Below the pieces are notes generated by a model that worked only from the letters and a program-made list of their open reading frames with translations, had not been told where the DNA came from and searched no databases. 43,362 nt of DNA from Anaeromyces robustus (lineage: Eukaryota; Neocallimastigomycota; Neocallimastigomycetes; Neocallimastigales; Neocallimastigaceae): the NCBI GenBank assembly GCA_002104895.1, contig MCFG01000492.1, forward strand, positions 1 through 43,362, given 5' to 3'. Of the stretch, positions 18,468 through 32,123 are shown piece by piece. A program made the translations under genes and the position numbers. Every line of letters begins with the position of its first letter. Position 1 is the stretch's first letter.

Positions 18468-19670
18468 AAAAAAAAAATAATAATAATAATAAAAATAATA
18501 ATAGTCTTTTTATATATATATATAGTTAATGTAGTTTAAATAATTGTTTTGTTTTGCTTTTTAATATAATTTTTTTTATTCGCATAAATAAATAAAAACT
18601 AAATAATAATAAATTAAATCAATATATTCGAGAATCAATCAATAATAAACTTATCATATAAAGAGTTATTATAAATATATATTTGACATTTATTCAAAAA
18701 TATTATTAAAAAAATAATGATAATATATATATCCCATGTCAAAAACACTTAATAATAATAAATTAGCAAATATAATTAAAATTATTATAATAATAATAAT
18801 TATATATTTAACTAAATCATAAATCAAAAAACATAAATAATATAAATTAGTAAAAATTAAAGACAAAAAAATTGAAAAATAAAAAATAAAATAAAATATA
18901 AAATAAAAATTACAAAAAAAATTGAAAAATAAAAATAAAAAAAAATAAAAATTAGTATTAAAAAAAAATAAAAGAAATAATAAATATAAATAAATAAAAT
19001 AAAGTAAAAATATAATAAAAAATATTTATCTTTTTTTCTTTATTATGTTAACTTTTTTTTTTTTTTTTTCGTTTGGGATTCTTTTTTTATTACTTTTAAA
19101 ATATATAATATTTTTTGTACTACTTAAACATCCATAATAATAATAATATAAAAAAATAATATAAAATTTTTCATATTTTAAATTATACTTTTTTACCTTT
19201 ATAAATCCAATAATTTAAATTTTTTTATTTATTTGATTTAAATAATATATTAAAATAATATATATATTTATCTAATTAATTAATTATTTATTTATTTATT
19301 TATTTATTTTTTTTTTTAAGTTGAAACTCTTTATTATTATCTTTTTTTTTTATCTTCTTTTTGTCAATTAAATCATTTCTATGTTTGTTAAATAAGTAAT
19401 AAGTAAGCAAATAAATTAATATCGTTATTGTTATTATTATTATTATTTCTTTTTTATGTTTTTACAAGAATACAAACGATAAAAATATTTAGAAAAAATA
19501 AATAATAGTTATAATATAATAAATTAAATTTAACTTAATAAATAATTAATGAAATGTTGACTAATTTCTTATTATACATATATGAAATAAAATATTTAAT
19601 AAATTTTAATTCTAATTTAAACCAATTGAATATCTAAATATTCAATATTGAAATAAATAATATAGCAAAC
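18468..19670. other. Intergenic region, esterase / RINT1
   Basis: Tandem genes are separated by 1.2 kb of A/T sequence with short TTTA repeats near 19285-19310 and T-runs near 19050. No exon or RNA gene is seen. It should hold the esterase 3' region and the RINT1 promoter. Confidence 0.6.
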
Positions 19671-20673
19671 ATGACTGACGTAACAAAAATAGAAGAATAT
19701 TTTAATACAAATCTTTCAAAACTTGAAGATTTAGAAAATGTTTCAAATTTATTGAAAGAAAATAAAACAGAGCAAGAAAACTTAAATAAAGAAGTAATAA
19801 AAATATAATATACATATATACATATATATCTTTAAATAAATATAATTTATATTTATATAATAAATACCTTATTTTTTATACATTGAAAAATATATAATTA
19901 TAATTAACAATTATTTCATTTAATTTTTATTTGTTTAATTTTTTTTTTTTTTATAAATTTATCTTCAATTCGAATTTTCATACGAATATCATATTAATAA
20001 TATATATGTTTACAAATTAATTAAATTATTTTTGAAATGCAACATAACAAAAAATATGAAAAATTTTAAAATAAAAATAATATTTCAATACACATATATA
20101 TAAATATATATATTATCTTTCCATCAATTGACATTCCATTTAGTATAATAAACTTATTGAAAATAATCCAAAAATTCTTCAAGAAATTTTAAACATTTCA
20201 ACCAATTCAAAAGAGAAAATTGAAAATTTACAAAAGGAAAAAATAAATACTTTAGAAAAAACCGAAAAACATTTAACTTCAAATAATTTAGACAATACAC
20301 TTGAAATTTTAAAAAAGAATAAAAAGGAATATGAAAAATTAGTTGTTATTCAATCATATATTCAAAATTTATTAGATATTGATAATTTAAGGTAATAATT
20401 TATTTCCTTTTATTATTTAAATTAAAAAGAAAAAGGATGTTTTTTAATATTATTATACCAGTAATTTATTTTTTTTTTTTTATTCTATAAAATTTCATAA
20501 TTTATGAAAAGCAAATAATTAGAAATTTAAATCTTTAATTTATTATTTTATTATTTATATTTTATAAAATTACTATTAAATAAAAATAAATGAAATTTTA
20601 TTCTTAATTTAAATTTCTATTAAATATATACATTAATATATTATAATATTTATTATTAATATAATTATTATTA

Positions 20674-20706
<33 letters not shown>

Positions 20707-21112
20707 ATTATTATTAATTATTATTATTATTATTATTATTATTATAATTATTATTAATTATTATTATTATAATTATTATTAATTATTATTATCATTATTA
20801 TTATTATTATTATTAAATGGTTATTATATAATTAATAATTATAAATTTTAGTCGTAAAGTTAGTTATGAACTTTCAAATTCTTTAACTAATGCATTAGCA
20901 TTATATAATGAACTTGTTAGTTTATGGAATAAAAAAGTGTTAACTAATGAAGAAACTAATCAACCTGAAATTCCATTAAATTCACATTTATATTCAACTT
21001 CTATCAATATAATAAAAAATCTTTATGATAGCTTAAAAGAAAAATTAATAGAGTAAATATATTATTATTAATTATTATTATTAATTATTATTATTATTAA
21101 TTATTATTATTA

Positions 21113-21193
<81 letters not shown>

Positions 21194-24100
21194 TATAATA
21201 CCAATTATTGATATAATTATTGTTATATTAAAATTATTTTATGTATATCTACAGTAAAGTAAAAAAATCATTAGTAAGTTTAAAATGGCCAAAGCAAATT
21301 GCATTAGATAATCATGGTAATAATGAAAAAATAAAAAATTTTGAAGAAGCATTTATTGGTCTTCTTTCATTAAAAAGCCCGTAAGTTTGTTTATATATAT
21401 ATTTTATTATTATTATTATTATTTTTCTTTTATTTCTTGATTTATTTATTTAAATCTCATAATTATATTATATATAAATATTATCTTTATTTTATAATTT
21501 AGATATGAACAAGATTCTGAATCCATTGACATTAAACGTGTTCGTTTAGCCATAAGTACTTTAACTGATCCAATTATTCTTAGATTTAAATATCACTTTA
21601 TGGCAAAATCATTAACAAATAGATTAGATAAACCAGCATGGTTTTTCTCAAATATATTAAGTACTATTCAACATCATTCATTATTTCTAGATACAATTGT
21701 TCAACCATTATTTGATAAAGAAAAAATAAATATGAATACAAAGGTAATAGTTTTAATTTTTTTTTTTCTTCTTGTATCAAAAATTAATTTTATATATATA
21801 TATTATTATATATTATATAAAACTATATTGTTTTCATATACATTACATTATATCAAAATATATATTAAATATTTATTTATCTTTGAAATTATTAATTATT
21901 TTATTGATATTTTTTTAATTATAATAGAATGAATTTATTCATGATCTTGTTGAAATTATAAAACAAAAATTACAACTTGATTTACCAAAATTAATTGAAA
22001 TGGTTAAGGAACAACCAAATTATTTAGATGGTTATATATCTGAAGCATTACAATTTGATAATATTTTAAGAGATACCTATGAATACTATCCAAGTAATGT
22101 TAAAGAATTAGATTTAACTTCTTTAAATAAAACTGATGAAAATAAAGAAGATAATAATGAAGTTAAAAATAATGATCATAAAGAATTATATAATGTTATT
22201 AATGATTATCAATGGGAAGGTTGTTCAGCTATCTTTACAGAAAAAGAAAACTTTAATTCGTGGGTTAAAATTGAAAAAGAAGGTAATATTTATACTTTAT
22301 AATAAATAAATAAAAATAATCTTGTTTTTTTTATTGTTATTATTATTATTAATTTGAAAATATATATATATATATATATATATATTAATATTCTAGCCAC
22401 TGAAAATAAGTTTGAAGAAATTATTGATTCTAAGAATGCATGGGAATTATTATATGGTTCTACACCTGAAATTGATGAATTTAAGGTTACAGAATCAGCT
22501 AATGCTATTATTAATTTATTAGAAAATGTCACTGGTAAGAAATTAGTTTTTTATTTATTTAATTATTTAATTATTGATTTACTATAACTAATATTTCATT
22601 TTATATATATATATATATAAATATTAAAAAAAAAATTAGAACGTTATAAGTTATTACCAAATGTTGAACAACAGTTAGTATTTCTTAATGATATTCAAAA
22701 AGAAATTATTTCTGATTACGCTAAAAGTATACAAGAAAAATTAAATCATTTAATTCTTGCAGATTTACAAGATGAAAATATTCATCAATTCTGTCGTTGT
22801 ATAAGTTCCTTATACTATATTAATAAAACATTAGATTATTGGGAAACTCAAGAAGTAAAAATTTTAAATTACAAAATAAATAAAAAAAAATATTATATAA
22901 TATCATTAGAAATAATATCATTAAATATACTATTTATATATATTATATTTCAATTTTATTTTTTATTTTATTATATCATTTTTATTAATATTTTTTTTTA
23001 TTTTTTTTTTTATTTTTTATTTTTTATTATATTATTTTATTTTTAGTTCTTTATTCATTTATGGAATGGTGAAGATGAAGGACTCTTTACTAATACAATA
23101 AAATCAAATAATGAAATAATAGGTAAAATAAAAGAACATATTGTTGATTCAGTAGCCTCCATGTTTTCAAATAGTTTAAAACAATATCAATTCTTGTAAA
23201 TATTATATATCTTTATATATCTATATTTATATTTATTAGTTTTATATATATACATATATATTTATATGAAAAATTTAATTACATAATTAATAAATTATAT
23301 ATTATATAAACATTATTTATTAATATATATTATGATATGATATGATATATTTTTAAATTGTTTGATAATTTAGAAAAACTTGGAATTTAAATAATGTAGA
23401 AAGTAATAGAGAATCAGAAATGGATATATCTTTAGAATTTTGTGAACCATTATCAATATTAGTAAATAATTTAAATATAATTAATTCCAATTTACATTCT
23501 ACAATATTTAGAGATGTTTGTCGTACAATATGTACTAGGATTGAAAGTATTCTTTTTGATAAAATTATATTTATCAACCAATTTTCATATACTGGTGGTC
23601 TTCAATTTTGTGTAGATATTACAAAAGGTTTATGGGATGGTATTTTCAGACGTTGGTTTAAGAAACCAGAAAATCAATTCAGAAGGTATTTTATAAATAA
23701 ATATATATATATATATATAAATCTTTATAAATATATATATTATATATAATTATTTTATTATTCTTATCTAATTTTTTTTTATTTATAATTATAAATATAA
23801 ATTAATAAATTTATATAAAAAAAAAAAAAAAGATTAAAGGATGCTTGTATATTACTTTCTATGGATTTTGATAGTCCAGAATTCCCAGAACAAAATAAAA
23901 AAATTATACAAATTTTATATCATTCAAAAACTGAAGATGTTCATCCATTAGATAAACAAAAATGGTTAAAAACACTTGGTTTGAGTGGAGAAGGTAATGA
24001 TGTTCCAATAGATGTTAGTGGTAATTCCAGTAAAAGTAGTAGTTATCATAATCTCTATTATAGTGAAAGTAGTGGATCTAGTCTTAATGTGAATAGTAGT

Positions 24101-24283
24101 AATAAACTTATAAACAATCTTACTAATTTTGCAAGTAATATTAATAAATTTACCATTAATTCTAATACTACCTCTGAAAATAATTTAGCTAATCATGAAG
24201 AAATTAATAGAGGTTTGAATTGGGATGAAGCTAAACGTATTGTTGAACAAAGATTAGATTTATCAATTAATAATAATATTTAA
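19671..24283 (+). CDS. RINT1: RINT1/Tip20-family vesicle tethering subunit (Dsl1/NRZ complex)
   Basis: Eleven exons (19671-19793, 20144-20391, 20852-21052, 21255-21380, 21503-21743, 21928-22282, 22397-22534, 22640-22854, 23047-23195, 23374-23685, 23833-24283) join in phase to 852 aa, similar to human RINT1 (about 790). The N-terminal 115 residues are predicted coiled coil (IEYF..LSKLEDLENV, then KEKIENLQKEKI). Family blocks follow: ILRFKYHFMAKSLTNRLDKP and PAWFFSNILSTI, then KNAWELLYGSTPEID, then FIHLWN, then QFSYTGGLQFCVDITKGLW and RLKDACILLSM near the C-terminus. RINT1/Tip20 is the ER-side tether for Golgi-to-ER COPI vesicles, working with ZW10/Dsl1 and NAG/Sec39. A Ser/Asn-rich insertion lies near 765-830. 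The first two exons are the least conserved, so their borders are less certain. Confidence 0.88.
20661..20815. repeat. Interrupted (ATT)n array in RINT1 intron 2
   Basis: Runs of ATT are broken by recurring AATTATTATTA units, giving a higher-order pattern of roughly 27-50 bp within the intron. Confidence 0.85.
21061..21187. repeat. (ATT)n array in RINT1 intron 3
   Basis: A second long ATT tract occupies most of the next intron, with the same AATTATTATTA interruptions at its left end followed by about 25 perfect copies. Confidence 0.88.
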
Positions 24284-24977
24284 AGGGGAAAATAACAATA
24301 ATAATAATAATAATAAATTTAAAATAAAATAAAATAAATAAATAAATAAAAAGAAAATAATAAAATAATAAAATAATTAAATAATAAAATAATAAAATTA
24401 TAAAATTATAAATAATAAATAATAAAAACAAAAATGAAAATATAAATATAAATAAAATAAATAAAAGTTATAAGTAAATACATATGATAAAAAAAATTAT
24501 ATTAACATACATAAAATAAAGTAAATATAAAAATTAATTGTAAAAATTAATAAAATAATAATATAAAACAATAAAAATAATTTTATTTTTAGCAAATAAT
24601 AGAAAAAAATTATATAAATAATATATATATTTATATAAAATATAAAATAAAAAAAATAAAAAATAATAATAATAAAATAATAATAATAATAATAATATAA
24701 ATAATAATATTATAATAATAATGAAATTCAATAATAAGATAAAAAGTTTATTCTTTTATAGAATTTCTTTTTTTTTTTTTTTTTTTTTAATATCAATATG
24801 GAATTTAAAATATTATTATTTATGATAGTTTGATCAAATTGAATTTTTTATTATTTGATCAGTTAAAATAATTCATTATTATTTATAATTTTAATCCGTT
24901 AAATTATGCTTATTATTAAATATTTATAAAAGCATATAGAAATATATTTTTAATGTGTAAACTTTATTTATTAATAG

Positions 24978-25226
<249 letters not shown>

Positions 25227-25690
25227 TTTTAGTTTAGTTTATTTCATTTCATTTCATTTTTGGCACATGTAACATTTAATTTAATTTAATTTAATTTAAT
25301 TTAATTTATGTAATTAATTAATGATTAAAAAAATTTTTTAGTTATTTTTTTTTAAAGGGGAATGTTACAAGATTGACAAAAAAAAAAGCAACAAAAAAAA
25401 AATTTTTTTTATACATTAAAAATAAATGGATGATTCACTTTTATTAAATAAAAAAATCATAAAATAATTATAAATAATTAATAAACTCTTTTATAAATTA
25501 AATGAATGAATATTATTAAACTAAATAACTAATTGATAAATTAAAAATACATTAATTCTTAATTAAAATATTTTTTAAAAAAAATATTATATAAAATATA
25601 TATAAATATATAAATATAAATATAAATACATAAATATAAAATAAAATAAAATAAAAAAGAGTTAATAATTATTGTATATTATATTATATG

Positions 25691-25751
25691 TATAAACAAT
25701 CATATATAATTATATATTATATGTATAGATTACATTATATAATTGTTTATA
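25691..25751. other. Imperfect inverted repeat
   Basis: The arms TATAAACAAT (25691-25700) and ATTGTTTATA (25742-25751) are exact complements. They extend imperfectly inward to about 18 bp, with a loop of roughly 25-40 nt. It may be chance in such A/T-rich DNA. Confidence 0.4.
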
Positions 25752-26311
25752 GTTATTATATATAAATAAATGAATTCACAACCACCACATAAAAAAATGA
25801 ATTGAAAAAAAAAAAAAAAAATATTAAAATTTGAAAAAAAAACTTTATTTATTAATTAATTAAAAAAAAGAAAATAATAATAATTAAAATAATTAAAATA
25901 ATTAAAATAATTAAATCAATATAAATATTTTAATAATGTGATTTATTAAAAGGTAAAAATAATAAAAAAAAGAAAAAAAAGAAAAAATAAAAAAAAAAGG
26001 AAAAAAAAAAAGAATATAAAGAATAAATAGATATAAAAATAAAAAAAAGTATATAAAAGAATAAAAATTTATACTAAAAAAAAAAAAGTATAAGAAAAAA
26101 CATACACCAAAAAAAAAATAATAATAAAGTAAACAAAAAATAAACAAAAGTTAACATAAAATGTAAGTATAAAAAAATAGAAATATTTGAAAAGTATTAA
26201 TTATTATAATAAATAAATATACATTATATAATTTCTACTTTTTTTTTCTCATTCATAATTATATTTTTATAAAACAAAATTAAATAAAAAAAAAAGATAT
26301 AAAGAAAAAAA

Positions 26312-27978
26312 ATGTCTGCTGAAATTAAAAAGGTTTATTTATCACACGATTTCGAAAGTGCTAACTTTCCTTTAGATGAAGAGGGTAGAACTGTAAGAAA
26401 AGAAAAAAAAAGTTTTTTTATTTTCTTTATTAGTTGAATAAAATATTAAAAAATAAATATATTATCAACTTATTATAAAAATATTGAAGGATAAATAAAA
26501 ATACAATTATTTTTTTAATAGCAGTAACACCAAAAATTTTAATTATTTATTTCACTAATTTCATTAAATAAATGTATAATAAGTAACATTAATTATTAAT
26601 AAAATTTTTATTTTTTAAAAATATAATATTTTAATAATAAAAATAAAATGGCCAATTTTACAATATATATAATAAATAAAAATAGTATCATGTTAGTACA
26701 AGACCAGGAGAAGGTAAATATATCATATAATATACAAAACAAAAAAAAATATTTAACTTTTTTTTTTTGGTATATATGTATATATATAATATATATATAA
26801 AATTTTACATTCAATTATTAATATGAATTGATCTCTTATTTATTATTAAAAATAAAAAATAAAAAATAATAGTTGCTAATAGAGTAATTACTGTTGGTGA
26901 TCACTATAGAGCTTTTCAAATTGCTCAATATTTTGATAATGTTTCAATTAAAGATTTAAATATTAAAGATGGAGGACCATACAAAATTACTAAATCAAAT
27001 GTATTTATTTATATGTCTAAAAGAAAATTCTTAACTATTACTGGTACTTATAAAGGAGTTCCAGTATCTGTTGTTGCTATTTGTATGGTAAACATAATCA
27101 TTTTACTTTTTAAATTAAAAATAAATAAATAAATAATAGAATAATAAATAATATATAATATATAATATATAATATATAATATAATAAATAATAAATAATA
27201 AAAATAATAAATAAATAATTAAATAAATAAATAAATAAATAAATATTATAATTATGATTATTGTTATTATTATTGTTGTTATTAATATTGTTGTTGTTAT
27301 TATTATTATTAATTATTATTATTTATTATTATTATTAATTATAATAAAAGGGTATGCCAATGATGGATTTCTTCCTTAGAGAAGTTAGATATGTTGTTAA
27401 AGGACCTATGGCTATTGTTCGTTTTGGTTCATGTGGTACTGTTAAAGATATTGAAACAGGATCTGTTGCTGTTGCAACTGGATCATTTATGATTTCTAGA
27501 AATTATGATTATTTCACTGGTAATGATAGAGAAAATGAAACTTCACCATATCTTATTACTGATTCTTGTAGTGCTGATAGTGAATTACAAGAATTATTAT
27601 ATAAAAATTTAAAAAGAGAATGTGACAGCGCTAAAATTAAAGTTGTTAAAGGTTTAAATGGTTCAGCAGGTTAGTTTAAAATAAAATAACAAATAATAAA
27701 TAAAAAAAAAAAAAAAAGATAAATAATTTTTAATTATTTAATAACTAATTTAATATTGTTAAAATAATCTTAATAATATTACTTATATATTTATTGTTAT
27801 ATTTTAAATTAAAATAAATAAATATATATACATATATATATAAATAGACTCTTTCTATAGTAGTCAAGGTAATTATTTTAATTTTAATATATATTCTTAA
27901 AAAGAATTCTTTTTTTTTTATTTCTTAATAAATGAATATTATACTTTATTTATAATATATAATATTTATATATAATAT

Positions 27979-28021
<43 letters not shown>

Positions 28022-28838
28022 CTTATTTATTTATTTATTTATTTCAATTTAATTTAATTTAATTAATCTTTTAAAAAAAATAATCATAATCATATAATTA
28101 TTAAAGGACGTTATGATACCAACTTTGTTGATAGTAATGAAGAATTAATTAATGATATTAAAAAGAAACATCCAGATTGTCTTACATTAGAAATGGAAAC
28201 CTATGGTTTATTCCATATGGCAAAATGTTGTACTTCTACCTATAATAAAGAACAAAATAAAGCTAAAAGATCAAAGTCTTCTAAAAACAATGAAATTAAA
28301 GCTGGTGCAACTACTATGATTTTTGCTAATAGAGTAGAGTAAGTTTATCTATATATATATATATTTTTAAAATTTCTAATAAAATAATAAAAAAATAGTA
28401 TAAAATACTAATAAATACTTAAAATTTTTTTTATTTTATTTATATATTTATAATATTTTCATTAATTTTTTTTATTATTACTGTTTTTATTTTTAATATT
28501 AGTAATACATTTATTGCCTCAGAAAAGATTCCAGTTTTACAAGAAAGAATGACTAAGGGTATTTTAGATGCTTTAATTGAACTTGACTTAGGAGATGATG
28601 ATGTAATGATAAAAAAAAATTATTACTTATTAAATATATTTATTATAAAATATTTATTCTATAAATATTTTATATATTCTATAAATATTTATCTATATAT
28701 TTATTTATCTATATTATCTATATATAATAACTAAATATATATATATATATATATAATTTTTAATATTAATACTCATAGGATCTTCAACCACTCGAAGGAA
28801 GTGTATGGGAATCTATGATTAAGAATAGTCAAAATTAA
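26312..28838 (+). CDS. Uridine phosphorylase-type nucleoside phosphorylase
   Basis: Eight exons (26312-26392, 26686-26713, 26873-27087, 27351-27669, 27848-27868, 28107-28338, 28503-28602, 28779-28838) join in phase to 351 aa. The PNP/UDP phosphorylase fold is clear: RVITVGDHYRAFQIAQYF at 40-57, GMPMMDFFLREVRY at 109-122, the phosphate-site block RFGSCGTV at 132-139, and DSFYSSQGRYD at 215-225. The last matches the DFYEGQGRLD loop of human UPP1, which marks uridine rather than purine phosphorylases. The ribose-binding EME sits at 250-252. The expected reaction is uridine + phosphate to uracil + ribose-1-phosphate in cytosolic pyrimidine salvage. Two exons are micro-exons (28 and 21 nt), both encoding conserved residues. 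A Lys/Ser-rich insertion follows EME. Exact substrate preference (uridine, thymidine, deoxyuridine) is not settled by sequence. Confidence 0.9.
27977..28044. repeat. (TTTA)n repeat in uridine phosphorylase intron 5
   Basis: About 17 copies of TTTA with a single C substitution near 28021. They lie directly after the 21-nt micro-exon. Confidence 0.88.
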
Positions 28839-30409
28839 AATTAAATATAAAAATAAATATAAATATAAATGTATTTGCAAATAAAATTATTCCTAACCAT
28901 AACAACAAAAGAATAGCATATGAAAAATTAAATAATAAAAATTATGACAAACTTATTTCATTTTTTATCATTTTACATTATTTGAAACGTTTAACAAAAA
29001 AAAAAATTCATATGTAAAATTCATGTAATATTCATGTATATATTTTTTACATTAAGATTATCTCTAACAATAATGTTAATAATTATATATTAAAAAAAAA
29101 AAAAAAAAAAGTTAACTATAATTATTATAAATAATTATAAACAATATATAAAATATTTACAAAAGAATAAAAAAAAGAATGAACATAATAAAAAATAATA
29201 AAAGCAAATAAAAATATTGTACATTAATTTTTTAATATTAATGATAATTTTAATTAAAAAGAAAATATCTTTTTTTTTTTTTCATTTTTGATTAAAAAGT
29301 GTATTAAAAGAAGAAGAAAGTTTAAAATTTAAGATTTAAAAAAAAAAAAAAAAATTATAAATATATTATATATTTAATTATATATAATAATATTTAAATA
29401 ATATTTAATTATTTTTTATTTAATTATTTTAATTATATTTTTTTAATTAAAAAAAAAAAAAAAATCTTTTCATTAAACTTTTTTTTTTAATTACAATAAA
29501 ACTTTAAATATATAAAATTTATAATCCATCAACTACAATGAATTAAAAAATATAAAAACTTTTTTTAATTAATCCACATCAAAATAAATTGTACAATTTT
29601 TTTTTTATTAAAATAGAAAAATTAAAAATAAAATAAATGTTAAAAAAGTAAAAAAATAAAATAAAAATAAAAAATAAAAAATAAAATAAATAATAATAAA
29701 AAAATGAAAACATTAGATAATAATATACATAAAAATAAAATAACATAATATTACGTTATTTATAATATATATATACATATATATATAAAAAAGGGTTTGT
29801 TTTTTTTATTAAAATAATTATTTTAATATAATGAATTATAAATAAATAATATATTAAATAATTACATTTATTTATATACACATTAAATTATTTATTAACT
29901 TTATTTAAAAAAAAAAATCCTTATAAAAACATAAATATAAAACTAAATATCATTTATTATGTTTCTTTTTTTCTTGTTCTTTATTATTTCTATTTTTTTT
30001 TTATTTTTTATTTATTTTATGATAATTGAAATATCATAATTTTAAATTAAAATATATATATATACATTATAATAGTATATTTTTATATGATTTAAGTTTT
30101 TATATCTATATCTTTAATTATCTTTAATTAAAAATTAAAAATGAAAATAATATAAATTTAATTAAATTTTTTATTTAAACTTTTACCAACAATATTTTTT
30201 TTTTTTTTTAAAATTTTTCTTTAAATTTTTATTTTTATTAAAAAGTATGGATGACTAAACGACCATAAAAACGCATAAACATATTTTAAAGAAAAATAAT
30301 ATTATATTACTATATAATATATTAATATATTAATATATAAAATAAAAATATGATAAATTAATAATATTAAAAAAAATAATATCAAAAACAATAAAAAAGA
30401 AAGAAAGAA

Positions 30410-30446
<37 letters not shown>

Positions 30447-30551
30447 TAGATTATCTATTCTTATTTATTTATATATTTATTTATTTATTTTATTTATTTA
30501 TATATATTTATTTATCTGAAAAGAAAATATTTATAGGTATATATAAATCAA
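28839..30551. other. Intergenic region, uridine phosphorylase / ankyrin gene
   Basis: These 1.7 kb hold A/T sequence with several A- and T-runs and an (AAT)n tract near 30413-30443. One patch at 30246-30290 has visibly more G and C than its surroundings and lies about 260 bp before the ankyrin start; it may be promoter-related. No exon is seen. Confidence 0.55.
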
Positions 30552-32088
30552 ATGAATCAATTAATAAAAATATCAAATAATAATAGTGTTTTAGAAATAA
30601 AAAATTATATAAGAAATAATAGTGTTGAAATAGAAGATGTTAAAGAAGTTTTAATTTATTCTCTTAAAAAGGAGTTAAATCACTCTGTAATAAAGTATTA
30701 TATTGAACTATTAAAATATAATTTAAATTATTATAATTCAGAAGGTCAGGTACCTTTATTTATTGCTTTAGAGAAAAAAAATTATAAAATAGCAAATATT
30801 TTATTGAAAAATGATGCGGATATAAATTTTATAAATACCAATGATGAAAATGTATTACTTTATCTTTATCAAAAAAAGGTTTTAGATGAATCTTTATTAA
30901 TTTATTTATTAAAAAAAGGAATAGATATTAGTTATTGTCAAAAGAAAACCGATAAAACTTTTTTAGATTATATTGATGAATATCGTAATAGAAATTTCAT
31001 TCATCTTATTCTAAAATATTATTATAATAATGATAAAGAAGTTGTACTTCGTCTCATTCTATCTCAAAAAAATCATTGGAAATTAAATAATAGAAAATTA
31101 AAAGAAATTACACAATATCATATTCATCCTACTATAAAAAATAAATTAATGCTTTTAGCTTATCATCATAATAATATAGAACTTTTAAGATTTTTATTTA
31201 AAGCTTCTGAGGATAATATGGATTTTATAAAACGTTATGAACATCAAGAACGATTTATTGATTATAAAATTTATAGTAATGAATTAGAAATACTTTTAAT
31301 AGAAAATGGTGCTAATATTGATGTTATTATATCAAATTATTATGATAATCAATATACAGAATTATTAAGAATTTGTAAATTTACAAATATTTTAGAACGT
31401 GTTAAATTTTTAATTAGTTATGGTGCTAAAGTTAATCAAAAAAGTTATTATAGAAATGAATTTAGTGATCCTGGTACCCCTATGATTTTTGCTATAAAAA
31501 GAGAATCCCTTGAAATTATAAAATATTTATATGAAAATGGTACAGATATTTTTAAAATGAAAGATCATTCAAAAAATTATGCTTTAAAAACAGCATTAGA
31601 AAATATTTATTATTTAAAATATTTAACAGAAAGTACTTCTTATTTAAATCCACATTTCCTTTCATTAACTTTAATAGAAGCTTGTGCTCATAATCATATA
31701 GAATGTGTTAAATATTTTTTAGAACATAATATTAATATCAATCAACGTATTAATTGTTCTTATGGATATCAAGTTACTCCTATATGGGTAGCTTGTCAAT
31801 TTCATCATTTAAATATTGTACGTTATCTTATGGAACATCATGCTAATTTAGATTATATTTATAATTTTAAAAATTTAAATTTAAATATCAAAAATAATAA
31901 TAATCATCCAAATTTAAATTCCTATTCAAATTATTCAAATTCAAATGATCCACAAAATACAGATATGAATAATATAAATATGAATATGGATATAGATATA
32001 GGCTCTAAAATAAAAAATCAATATGATAATTATAATAATAATGATGATAATAATAACAAAAATAACAGTAATAATAATAGCACTATTG

Positions 32089-32123
<35 letters not shown>

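Noticed and set aside
24830-24866. Two TTGATCA palindromes as an operator
   Set aside because: They are short, 20-odd bases apart and far from either gene start (RINT1 end, next gene 1.4 kb away). There is no evidence for binding.
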